From CAWGUU01 sp963825765 (GTDB taxonomy: Bacteria; Actinomycetota; Acidimicrobiia; Acidimicrobiales; AC-14), in NCBI GenBank assembly GCA_963825765.1, contig CAWGUU010000007.1, forward strand, positions 1 through 64,000: a stretch of 64,000 nucleotides of DNA, written 5' to 3'. Positions 31,201-41,083 of this stretch are shown here, in pieces (position 1 is the first letter of the stretch; each line of letters starts with the position of its first letter). The notes below the pieces were generated by a model. It saw only the letters and a program-made list of their open reading frames with translations, was not told the DNA's origin and did no database searches. Made by a program: the position numbers and the translations under genes.

Positions 31201-34200
31201 GAACCACCCGCCGGCCACCAGCCCGTGCGGCGCGCCCAACGAGGCGTCGGTGGTCACCCAGGTGAACGGTGACATGTTCACCGAGGCCACTCCGACGGCG
31301 GCGCTCGGCAGCCCGATCTCCGACACCGCCACCGTCACCGGCGCCCCCGCTCCGGCCCCACCTCCCACCGGCACGGTCACCTTCACCCTGTTCGGGCCCG
31401 GCGACGCCACCTGCGCCGGAGCGCCGGTCTTCACCAGCGGGCCTCGACCGCTCGGGGGCGGGCCGCCGCCCACGGCCCCGTCCGGCTCGTTCACGCCGAC
31501 GGCGCCGGGCGCCTACCGCTGGGTGGCGGCCTACTCGGGCGACGCCAACTATCCGGGGCTGGCCGGCGCCTGCGGCGACGCCAACGAGACGTCGATCGTG
31601 ACCCCGGCCGGCGCCACCATCTCCACCTCGGCGACGTCGGGCACCATCGGCTCGGCCATCGGCGACACCGCCACCGTCAGCGGGTCGGCGGGCCCGGTGC
31701 CGACCGGCACCGTCACCTTCACCCTCTACGGCCCCGGCAATCCCACCTGCGCCGGAGCGCCGCCGTTCACCAGCGGCCCCCATCCGCTGACCGGCGGACC
31801 GCCGCCGACAGCCACCTCCGGCCCGTTCACGCCGACCGTCGTCGGCTCCTACCAGTGGGTGGCGTCCTACTCGGGCGACGCCAACTACGCCCCGGTCACC
31901 AGCCCGTGCAACGCCCCGGGCGAGACGTCGGTGGTCAGCGCGGGAGTGGCCACCTTGAGCGGTACTGCCCTGAGCCCGGTGTCGATCGGCAATCCCATCC
32001 GCGACACCGCCACCGTCACCGGCGCCGGGGCATCGGCGCCCGCGCCGACGGGCACCGTCACCTTCACCCTGTTCGGTCCGGGTGATCCCACGTGTGCCGG
32101 GGCCCCGGTCTTCACCAGCTCGCCACGCCCCCTGGGTGGCGGGCCGCCGCCGACGGCCACGTCGGAGGACTTCACCCCCACCTCGCCGGGCACCTACAAC
32201 TGGGTGGCGGCCTACAGCGGCGATCAGAACTACGCCCCGGTCACCAGCCCGTGCGGGGCGCCTGGCCAGGAGTCGGTGGTCACCCAGAGCGCGGTCACCA
32301 TCGTCACCTCCGCCCTGAACCCGGTCGCCGTCGGCAATTCCATCCGCGACACGGCCACGGTGACGGGAACCCCGACGCCCACCGGCACCGTCACCTTCAC
32401 CCTGTTCGGCCCCGGTGATCCCACATGTACCGGCGGCCCGATCTTCACCAGCGCCGGCCGGCCCCTGGGCGGCGGGCCGCCGCCGTCGGCCACGTCGGAG
32501 GACTTCACGCCCACGTCGCCGGGCACCTACAACTGGGTGGCGGTCTACAGCGGCGACGTCAACCACCCGGCGGCCACCAGCCCGTGCGGGGCGCCCAACG
32601 AGGCGTCGGTGGTCACCCAGAGCCCGGTCACCATCGTCACCTCGGCCCTGAACCCGGTTCCCATCGGCGATTCCATCCGCGACACGGCAACGGTGACGGG
32701 GACGCCCACACCCACCGGCACCGTCACCTTCACCCTGTTCGGCCCCGCCAACCCGACCTGCACGGGGGCCCCCATATTCACAAGCGCCGGCCGGCCCCTG
32801 GGCGGCGGGCCGCCGCCGGTGGCCACCTCGACCGACTTCACTCCCACGTCGCCGGGCACCTACAACTGGGTGGCGGTCTACAACGGTGACGCCAACCACC
32901 CGCCCACCACCAGCCCGTGCGGGGCGCCCAACGAGGCGTCGGTGGTCACCCAGGTGACCGGCGACATGTTCACCCAGGCCACTCCGACGGCGGCGCTCGG
33001 CAGCCCGATCTCCGACATCGCCACCGTCACCGGCTCTCCCGCTCCGGCACCCCCGCCCACCGGCGTCGTCACGTTCACCCTCTACGGCCCCGACGACGCC
33101 ACCTGCGCCGGAGCGCCGGTCTTCACCAGCGCCGCTCAGCCGCTGACCGGCGGGCCGCCCCCCACGGCCACCTCCGCCCCGTTCACGCCGACGGCGCCGG
33201 GCACCTACCGCTGGGTCGCCGTCTACTCGGGCGACGCCAACTACCCGTCCGCCACCTCGCCGTGCAACGCCCCCGGCGAGACGTCGGTGGTGAGCACCGC
33301 AGTGGCCACGTTGAGCGGTGCCGCCCTGAGCCCGGTGCCCATCGGCAGCCCGATCCGCGACACCGCCACCGTCACCGGTGCGGCGGCACCGGCGCCCGCG
33401 CCCACCGGCACCGTCACCTTCACCCTGTTCGGTCCGAGCGATCCCACGTGCACCGGGGGCCCGATCTTCACCAGCTCGCCACGCCCCCTGGGTGGCCCAC
33501 CGCCGCCGACGGCCACGTCGGAGGACTTCACCCCCACCTCGCCGGGCACCTACAACTGGGTGGCGGCCTACAGCGGCGACGCGAACTACGCCCCGATCAC
33601 CGGCGCCTGCGGTGCGCCCGGCCAGGAGTCGGTCGTCGTCCCGGGCCCGGTCACCATCACCACCACGGCGGCGTCCGGCAGCATCGGATCGCCGATCAGC
33701 GACACGGCCACCGTCACCGGCGCCCCCGCTCCGGTCCCGCCTCCAACCGGCACGGTGACGTTCACCCTCTTCGGGCCCGGCGACCCCACCTGCGCCGGAG
33801 CGCCGGTCTTCACCAGCGCCGCCCAGCCGCTGACCGGCGGGCCGCCCCCCACGGCCACCTCCGCCCCGTTCACGCCGACGGCGCCGGGCTCCTACCGCTG
33901 GGTCGCCGTCTACTCGGGCGACGCCAACTACCCGTCCGCTACCAGCCCCTGCAACGCCCCTGGCGAGACGTCGGTGGTCAGCGCGGGAGTGGCCACCTTG
34001 AGCGGTACTGCCCTGAGCCCGGTGTCGATCGGCAATCCCATCCGGGACACCGCCACCGTCACCGGCGCCGGGGCATCGGCGCCCGCGCCGACGGGCACCG
34101 TCACCTTCACCCTGTTCGGTCCGGGTGATCCCACGTGTGCCGGGGCCCCGGTCTTCACCAGCTCGCCACGCCCCCTGGGTGGCCCACCGCCGCCGACGGC

Positions 34201-37200
34201 CACGTCGGACGACTACACCCCCACCTCGCCAGGCACCTACAACTGGGTGGCGGCCTACAGCGGCGACGCGAACTACGCCCCGATCACCAGCGCCTGCGGT
34301 GCGCCCGGCCAGGAGTCGGTGGTCGCCCAGAGCCGCGGTCACCATCGTCACCTCCGCCCTGAACCCGGTCGCCATCGGCGATTCCATCCGCGACACGGCC
34401 ACGGTGACGGGGACCCCCACACCCACCGGCACCGTCACCTTCACCCTGTTCGGCCCCGGTGATCCCACATGTACCGGCGGCCCGATCTTCACCAGCGCGG
34501 GCCGGCCCCTGGGCGGCGGGCCGCCGCCGTCGGCCACGTCGGAGGACTTCACCCCCACCGCACCCGGCACCTACAACTGGGTGGCGGTCTACAGCGGCGA
34601 CGCCAACCACCCGGCCGCCACCAGCCCGTGCGGGGCGCCGAACGAGACGTCGGTGGTCACCCAGAGTGCGGTCACGATCGTCACCTCGGCCCTGAACCCG
34701 GTGTCCATCGGCAATCCCATCCGCGACACGGCCACGGTGACGGGGACGCCGACACCCACCGGCACCGTCACCTTCACCCTGTTCGGGCCGAGTAATCCCA
34801 CATGTACCGGGGCCCCGATCTTCACCAGCGCCGGTCGACCCCTCGGCGGCGGTCCGCCGCCGACGGCCACCTCGGCCGACTTCACCCCGACCGCGCCCGG
34901 CACCTACAACTGGGTGGCGGTCTACAGCGGTGACGCCAACCACCCGGCAGCCACCAGCCCGTGCGGGGCGCCCAACGAGGCGTCGGTGGTCACCCAGATC
35001 CCGGTCGCCATCACCACCTCCGCCCTTGGCCCGGTGACCATCGGCAATCCCATCCGCGACACGGCCACGGTGACGGGGACGCCGACACCCACCGGCACCG
35101 TCACCTTCACCCTGTTCGGGCCTGCGAACCCGACCTGCACCGGGGCCCCGATCTTCACCAGTTCCGGCCGGCCCCTGGGCGGCGGCCCGCCGGTGGCCAC
35201 GTCGGCGGACTTCGCCCCACCGACACCGGGCACCTACAACTGGGTGGCGGTCTACAGCGGTGACGCCAACCACCCGGCGACCACCAGCCCGTGCGGGGCG
35301 CCGAACGAGACGTCGGTGGTCACCCAGAGCCCGGTCACCATCGTCACCTCGGCCCTGAGCCCGGTGTCCATCGGCAATCCGATCCGCGACACCGCCACCG
35401 TCACCAGTGCGACGGCACCGGCGCCCACGCCCACCGGCACGGTCACCTTCACCTTGTTCGGCCCGGCAGACCCGACCTGCTCCGGGGCCCCGATCTTCGC
35501 CAGTTCCGGCCGTCCCCTGGGCGGCGGGCCGCCGGTGGCCACGTCGGCGGACTTCGCGCCACCGACACCGGGCACCTACAACTGGGTGGCGGCCTACAGC
35601 GGCGACGCCAACCACCCGCCGGCCACCAGCCCGTGCGGAGCGACGAACGAGACATCGGTTGTCACCCAGAGCCCGGTCACCATCGTCACCTCGGCCCTGA
35701 GCCCGGTGTCCATCGGCAATCCGATCCGCGACACCGCCACCGTCACCAGTGCGACGGCACCGGCGCCCACGCCCACCGGCACCGTCACCTTCACCTTGTT
35801 CGGCCCGGCAGACCCGACCTGCTCCGGGACCCCGATCTTCGCCAGTTCCGGCCGTCCCCTGGGCGGCGGGCCGCCGGTGGCCACGTCGGCGGACTTCGCG
35901 CCACCGACACCGGGCACCTACAACTGGGTGGCGGTCTACAGCGGCGACGCCAACCACCCGCCGGCCACCAGCCCGTGCGGAGCGACGAACGAGACGTCGG
36001 TGGTCACGCAGAGCCCGGTCACCATCGTCACCTCGGCCCTGAGCCCGGTGTCCATCGGCAATCCGATCCGCGACACCGCCACCGTCACCAGTGCGACGGC
36101 ACCGGCGCCCACACCCACCGGCACCGTCACCTTCACCTTGTTCGGCCCCGCCAACCCCACCTGCGCCGGGGCCCCGATCTTCACCAGCGCCACCCGTCCC
36201 CTGGGTGGCGGGCCGCCGGTGGCCACGTCGGCCGACTTCGCGCCGACCGACACCGGGCACCTACAACTGGGTGGCGGTCTACAGCGGTGACGTCGACCAC
36301 CCCTCGGCCACCAGCCCGTGCGGGGCGCCCAACGAGGCGTCGGTGGTCACCCAGAGCCCGGTCACCATCGTCACCTCGGCCCTGAGCCCGGTTCCCATCG
36401 GCAGCCCCGTCCGCGACACGGCAACGGTGACGGGGACGCCGACACCGACCGGCACGGTCACCTTCACCCTCTTCGGCCCCGCCAACCCCACCTGCACCGG
36501 GGCCCCGATCTTCACCAGCTCGCCACGCCCCCTGGGTGGCCCACCGCCGCCGACGGCCACGTCGGAGGACTTCACCCCGACCGTGCCGGGCACCTACAAC
36601 TGGGTGGCGGCCTACAGCGGCGACGCCAACCACCCGTCGGCCACCAGCCCGTGCGGGTCACCCAACGAGGCGTCGGTGGTCACCCAGGTGATCGGCGACA
36701 TGTTCACCGAGGCCACCCCGTCGGCGGGGCTCGGCAGCCCGATCTCCGACACCGCCACCGTCACCGGGCCCCCCGCTCCGGCCCCACCTCCCACCGGCAC
36801 CGTCACGTTCACCCTCTTTGGCCCCGACGACGCCACCTGCGCCGGGGCGCCGATCTTCACCGGTGCCGCTCAGCCGCTGACCGGCGGACCGCCACCCACT
36901 GCCACCTCCGCCCCGTTCACGCCGACCGCCCCCGGCACGTACCGCTGGGTCGCCGCCTACTCGGGCGACCCCAACTACCCGTCGATCACATCGCCGTGCA
37001 ACGCCCCCGGCGAGACGTCGGTCGTAGGCGGATTCGGCGAGCTGCGGGTGACGACCGAGCCGTCGCTTCCCTCGCAGCTCCTCGTCGACGGCGTGCCCAG
37101 GGACAGCTACGGCCTCAACTGGCTGACGATCCCCGCCGGCGACTACGAGCTGAGCTTCACCCACGTCGAGGGCTGGACGGAGCCGCCACCCCAGACCGTC

Positions 37201-37917
37201 ACCGTGACGGCGGGCGCGACCACCAAGATCACCGGCACGTTCGTCCAGCGCGGCACGCTGCACGTCGTCACCTTCCCCGAAGTGCCCGGCGCCATCTCGG
37301 TGGACGGGATCCCCCGCAACAACTGGGGACTCTTCACCGACCTGCCGGTCGGGTCGCACGAGGTGTGCTTCGGGCCGGTGGCCGGGTTCAGCCCGCCCGG
37401 CTGCCAGACCGTCGCCCTCACCGCCGGGAACGAGACGCCCGTCACCGGGATCTACCTGCCCACCCCATTGGCACCGGGGGCGGCCGACGTCGGGTTCCTG
37501 CGGGTCGAGTCCTCGCCGCCCGTCGCCAGCCAGATCCTCGTCGACGGCGTGGCCCGCGACACGTGGGGACTCACGTGGCTCGAGCTCCCGCCCGGCATGT
37601 ACACGGTCGAGTTCACCCACGTCGAGGGCTGGACCGAGCCGGCGCCGTCGACGGTCGAGGTCACCGCCGGGGTCACCACCACCGTCTCCGGCGTGTTCAG
37701 CCAGCGGGGCATCCTGCGGGTGCAGACCAGCCCGGAGATGCCGGGGACCGTCTTCGTGGACGGCATCCGGCGCGACAACTGGGGCATGTGGACCGACCTG
37801 CCCGTCGGCTCCCACGAGGTGTGCCTCGGTCCGCTCCCGGGCTTCGGGCCCCAGCCGTGCGACATCGTCGAGCTGACGGCCGGGGCGCTGACGACGGTCA
37901 TCCACACCTACACCTGA
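28229..37917 (+). CDS. Giant secreted Ig-like repeat protein with PEGA-like C-terminus, two frameshifts
   Basis: Read through two one-base insertions this is about 3228 codons. GTG 28229 leads into a signal peptide (WRVLSVLVAIVAAPFAGLIP-PASA). Then comes a unique domain of about 180 residues and 24 tandem Ig-like repeats of about 100-114 residues, each with PTGTVTFTLFGPGDPTC, a PPPTATS element, YNWVAVYSGDANHPPATSPC, and two cysteines. The last 300 residues hold four PEGA-like modules (LVDGVPRDSYGLNWL, VDGIPRNNWGLFTDLPVGSH). There is no sortase motif or terminal membrane helix, so it may be released or held by other means. Extra bases at about 34333 (AGCCGCGG versus AGCGCGG elsewhere) and 36245 (GCGCCGACC versus GCGCCACC) break the frame. 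An adhesin or surface role is inferred from architecture. Confidence 0.8.
29543..30240 (+). repeat. Long near-identical block, copy 1 (second copy at about 31568-32265)
   Basis: About 700 bp covering two Ig-like repeats and part of a third recur 2025 bp downstream with only one difference that I can find (GAGCGGGACT versus GAGCGGTACT). Other repeats in the gene differ at many synonymous sites, so this pair must have been duplicated or gene-converted recently. Confidence 0.8.
35329..36130 (+). repeat. Tandem array of near-identical 342-bp Ig-like repeats
   Basis: The stretch beginning CCCGGTCACCATCGTCACCT recurs at about 35330, 35672 and 36014 with a 342-bp period, sharing DTATVTSATAPAPTPTGTVT and APPTPGTYNWVA segments almost base for base. 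This is recent tandem expansion within the giant gene. The second frameshift lies just beyond it. Confidence 0.7.
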
Positions 37918-37936
37918 CCCGCCTCACAACAAGGGC

Positions 37937-37966
37937 TTGATAGGTGACCATTTGGTCACCTATACT
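37937..37966 (+). promoter_or_regulatory. Promoter and operator of the ArsR/SRPBCC gene
   Basis: -35 TTGATA (37937-37942) and -10 TATACT (37961-37966) are separated by 18 bp. Filling the spacer is AGGTGACCATTTGGTCACCT (37942-37961), a perfect 9-bp inverted repeat around TT. A repressor bound there would cover both boxes. Transcription should start near 37973, at or next to the GTG at 37974. Confidence 0.7.
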
Positions 37967-37973
37967 GGATGAC

Positions 37974-38732
37974 GTGGACGACGTCTTCAGGGCCCTCGCC
38001 GACCCGACCCGGCGCAGCCTGCTCGACGAGCTGTTCCGCCAGGACGGGCAGACGCTGAGCGCTCTGGAGGAGCGGCTCCCGATGACCCGCTTCGGTGTGA
38101 TGAAGCACCTGAAGCTGCTCGAGGAGGCGGGGCTGGTCGTCTCCAAGCGACAGGGGCGGGAGAAGCTCCACTTCCTGAACCCTGTCCCCATCCGGCTCGT
38201 CCACGACCGCTGGGTGAGCAAGTACGCCGAACCGTGGACCGCTGCCCTCAGCGGTCTCAAGCACAGACTGGAGGCCCCGATGGAGAAGGTGTTCGAGATC
38301 TACATCCGCACCACCCCGGAACGGCTGTGGGAGGCCATCACCGACGGCGAGATCAGGAGCAAGTACCACTTCGGCGTGCGCGTCGACTCGGACTTCACCC
38401 CCGGCTCGCGCTTCGCGATGACCCACGCCGGCGCCCCCGGGCCGCTGGGCGAGGGCGAGAACCTGGTGGTCGATCCGCCCCGCAAGCTGGTGCAGAGCAT
38501 GGTCGCGCTGTGGAGCGACGACGCCAAGGCCGAAGGTACGTCCCGGGTGACCTGGGAGATCGAGCCGGTCGGCGACTCCTGCCGTCTCACCGTCACCCAC
38601 GACCAGCTCCGCGAAGGCGCCAACGCCGAGCTCTACGGCGGCTGGCCGATGATCCTCTCCGGCCTGAAGACGTGGTTGGAGACTGGCGAGCTGCTCACCA
38701 CGCCCGGCTCGCTCATGTACGCCGGCACCTGA
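37974..38732 (+). CDS. ArsR-type repressor fused to an SRPBCC (AHSA1) domain
   Basis: 252 residues from GTG 37974 (VDDVFRALADPTRRSLLDEL). Residues 1-95 are an ArsR winged helix (LSALEERLPMTRFGVMKHLK, LLEEAGLVVSKRQGREKLHF). Residues 105-250 are an AHSA1/START-like SRPBCC fold (FEIYIRTTPERLWEAITDGE, YELLSY-type replaced here by KYHFGVRVDSDFTPGS, TWEIEPVGDSCRLTVTHDQL, GGWPMILSGLKTWLETGE). Such fusions are thought to sense a small hydrophobic ligand. The frame is open to 37944, but that would place the operator inside the coding sequence. The gene appears autoregulated through the palindrome between its promoter boxes and is probably translated without a leader. Confidence 0.85.
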   Translation: MDDVFRALADPTRRSLLDELFRQDGQTLSALEERLPMTRFGVMKHLKLLEEAGLVVSKRQGREKLHFLNPVPIRLVHDRWVSKYAEPWTAALSGLKHRLEAPMEKVFEIYIRTTPERLWEAITDGEIRSKYHFGVRVDSDFTPGSRFAMTHAGAPGPLGEGENLVVDPPRKLVQSMVALWSDDAKAEGTSRVTWEIEPVGDSCRLTVTHDQLREGANAELYGGWPMILSGLKTWLETGELLTTPGSLMYAGT

Positions 38733-38768
38733 CGGATTGGCCTGGCCGACGGATTTGATGCGCCGAAT

Positions 38769-38812
38769 GCGCCCCTGCTGAGGCGATTCCGGGCCGATTT
38801 GGGGCGCTACGG
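38769..38812. terminator. Bidirectional hairpin between convergent genes
   Basis: GCGCCCC (38769-38775) pairs with GGGGCGC (38801-38807), with TTT before the right arm. The right arm continues GGGGCGCTACGG, identical to the terminator arm at 19286. It lies between the convergent ArsR/SRPBCC and cca genes. Confidence 0.5.
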
Positions 38813-38850
38813 CCGCAGCAAAGTTCGGCTCGGCCCGAAAGGTCGGCTCG

Positions 38851-40224
38851 CTACTGCTGGTCGGCCCACCAGGCGTCGAGGCGGCGGCGGGCCTCGTCCT
38901 CGCCGAGGGGGCCCTCCTCCAGGCGGAGCTCGAGGAGGAAGTCGCGCGCCTTGCCGACCATCGGGCCGGGCTTGATGTCGAGCTGCTCCATGATCTGGCG
39001 GCCGTCGAGGTCGGGGCGGATGCTGTCGAGCTCCTCCTGCTCACGCAGGACTGCGATGCGCTCCTCCAGCTCGTCCATCCGCTTGGCCAGGGCGGTGGCC
39101 CGGGCCTTGTTGCGGGTGGTGCAGTCGCAGCGGGTCAGCTCGTTGAGCTTCTCGAGAAGCGGCCCGGCGTCGCGGGCGTAGCGGCGGACGGCGCTGTCGG
39201 ACCACCCGGTGCCGAAGCCGTGAAAGCGCAGGTGCAGCTCCACCAGCCGGCGCACGGCGGCGATGTCGTCGGACGGGTAGCGCAGCGCCCGCATCCGCTC
39301 CTCGGCCATGCGGGCGCCGACCACCTCGTGGTGGTGGAACGACACCCCGCCGGGGCCGATGGAGCGGGTCTTGGGCTTGCCCACGTCGTGGAGCAGGGCG
39401 GCCAGGCGCAGGATCCGGTCGGGGCTGGTCTTCTCCACGACGGCGATGCTGTGGGCCAGCACGTCCTTGTGGCGGTGGATCGGGTCCTGCTCGAGGGCCA
39501 GCGCCGGCAGCTCGGGGAGGAACTCCTCGGCCAGGCCGGTGTTCACGAGGAACCACAGGCCGGGACCCGGGCGCTCGACCACCAGCAGCTTGTCGAGCTC
39601 GTCACGGATGCGCTCGGCCGAGACGATCTCCAGCCGGCCCCGCAGGGCCTTCACCGCCGCCACCAGCTCGGGGTCGGGCTCCAGCCCGTAGCCGGCGACG
39701 AACCGGGCGGCGCGCAGCATGCGCAGGGGATCGTCGGTGAAGGATTCCTCGGGAGCCAGCGGCGTCCGCAGCCGGGTGGCGGCCAGGTCGGCGAGACCGC
39801 CGAAGGGGTCGATCAGCTCGGCCTCGGGGAGCGAAAGGGCCATTGCGTTGACGGTGAAGTCGCGCCGGGACAGGTCGGCCTCGACGGCGTCGGCGAAGGC
39901 CACGTCGGGCTTGCGGGACTCGGGGACGTAGGCCTCGGCCCGGTGGGTGGTGACCTCGTAGGTGCGGTCGTCCTTCCTGAAGCCGATGGTGCCGAACCGG
40001 CGACCCTGGTCCCACACCGCGTCGGCCCACCCCGAGACGATGGCCTCGATGTCGTCCGGTCGGGCGTCGGTGGTGAAGTCGAGGTCGATGGAGTCGAGGG
40101 GCCGGCCCAGGATGGCGTCGCGCACGCTGCCGCCGACCAGGTAGAGGCGCTTGCCGGCCGCGGCGAAGCGCTCGGCCAGTGGCGCGGTCTTGTCGAGCAG
40201 CGGGCGGAGGCGGTCGGGCACCAT
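38851..40224 (-). CDS. cca: CCA tRNA nucleotidyltransferase with HD domain
   Basis: 457 residues. It adds or repairs the 3'-CCA of tRNAs using CTP and ATP. The head has LYLVGGSVRDAILGRPLDSI followed by DLDFTTDARPDDIEAI, the metal-binding D-x-D. RRDFTVNAMALSLPEAELID and DPLRMLRAARFVAGYGLEPD are the nucleotide-selecting part, and HRHKDVLAHSIAVVEKT leads into an HD phosphohydrolase domain (LAALLHDVGKPKTRSIGPGG). This layout is that of actinobacterial PcnA-type enzymes. It is transcribed divergently from the GNAT gene. It marks the left end of the conserved actinobacterial block that leads to trxA and parA. Confidence 0.93.
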   Translation of the reverse strand: MVPDRLRPLLDKTAPLAERFAAAGKRLYLVGGSVRDAILGRPLDSIDLDFTTDARPDDIEAIVSGWADAVWDQGRRFGTIGFRKDDRTYEVTTHRAEAYVPESRKPDVAFADAVEADLSRRDFTVNAMALSLPEAELIDPFGGLADLAATRLRTPLAPEESFTDDPLRMLRAARFVAGYGLEPDPELVAAVKALRGRLEIVSAERIRDELDKLLVVERPGPGLWFLVNTGLAEEFLPELPALALEQDPIHRHKDVLAHSIAVVEKTSPDRILRLAALLHDVGKPKTRSIGPGGVSFHHHEVVGARMAEERMRALRYPSDDIAAVRRLVELHLRFHGFGTGWSDSAVRRYARDAGPLLEKLNELTRCDCTTRNKARATALAKRMDELEERIAVLREQEELDSIRPDLDGRQIMEQLDIKPGPMVGKARDFLLELRLEEGPLGEDEARRRLDAWWADQQ

Positions 40225-40333
40225 TTCACCCGACGGTACTGGCCCGCCTGGTGACGCGACTTTGTTTGGTGACCCGAACCGGTTCGCGGTGGCCGGGTAC
40301 CGGCCACGACCCGCCGGTATCCTCAGGGGAGCG

Positions 40334-41083
40334 ATGACGGTGACGACCGAGGTCCTGGAGTGGGGCCAGGAGCGAGCGCGCGCGGGGCCGTGGCGGGGAG
40401 ACGGGCTCGTCGCCTACCTCGCCCCCCTTCCCCAGGCGCCTCCGCCGTCGGCCGACTTCCTGTGGCGATGCCTCGACACGCTTGTCGAGCGCGGCTACGC
40501 CGAGGTCATCACGTCGGCGCTGGTCGGCTCCGAGCAGCGGCCGTTCCTCGCCGTCGGCTTCGAGCCGCGGGAGCAGCTGCGCCTCCTCGTCCACGACATG
40601 GCCGGCCTGCCCCCGGCCGCGCCGGTATCGCTCCGGCGGGCGACCCGGGCCGACTGGCCGGACGTGCTCAACGTCGACGCCTCGTCGTTCTCGGCGTTCT
40701 GGCGGCTCGACCGGGGCGGGCTGTCCGAGGCGTTGGTGGCCACGCCGGCCAGCCGCTTCCGGATCGCCGGCAGCCGCAGGACGGCCGCGCCGGTGTTCCG
40801 CGGCGACGCCTCCGGCAGCGAGGTCCTCGGCTACGCCATCACCGGCAAGGCCGGCGACGAGGGATACCTGCAACGGCTGGCGGTGGCGCCGGCGGCCCGT
40901 CGCGCCGGCATGGGACGGGCCCTCGCCCTCGACGGCCTGCGCTGGCTGCGCCGGCGGGGGGCGCGGCGGGCGGTGGTGAACACCCAGTACGGCAACGACG
41001 GCGCCCTCCGCCTCTACCTCGATCTCGGGTTCACCATGGAGCCGTCGGACCTGGCCGTGCTGCACAGGACCCTGACCCCATGA
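40334..41083 (+). CDS. GNAT family N-acetyltransferase
   Basis: 249 residues from ATG 40334 with AGGGGA upstream and a TATCCT box before that. The N-terminal 100 residues are poorly conserved. The C-terminal GNAT core has VSLRRATRADWPDVLNVDAS, EVLGYAITGKAGDEGYLQRL, the acetyl-CoA loop RLAVAPAARRAGMGRALALD, and the last strand NTQYGNDGALRLYLDLGF. The substrate is unknown. It occupies the place held by a MutT-type NUDIX gene in mycobacteria and overlaps the DUF6049 gene by ATGA, so it is the first gene of that operon. Confidence 0.8.
   Translation: MTVTTEVLEWGQERARAGPWRGDGLVAYLAPLPQAPPPSADFLWRCLDTLVERGYAEVITSALVGSEQRPFLAVGFEPREQLRLLVHDMAGLPPAAPVSLRRATRADWPDVLNVDASSFSAFWRLDRGGLSEALVATPASRFRIAGSRRTAAPVFRGDASGSEVLGYAITGKAGDEGYLQRLAVAPAARRAGMGRALALDGLRWLRRRGARRAVVNTQYGNDGALRLYLDLGFTMEPSDLAVLHRTLTP

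Noticed and set aside
28889..34570. A 1893-codon open frame on the minus strand, opposite the Ig-like repeat gene
   Set aside because: It is Arg/Gly-rich and periodic only because it mirrors the repeats of the plus-strand gene. It has no ribosome site and no family resemblance; high GC and repetition keep it open by chance.
37944..37973. Start of the ArsR/SRPBCC gene at GTG 37944
   Set aside because: It would put the -10 box and the operator palindrome inside the coding sequence. GTG 37974 fits both the promoter and family homology.
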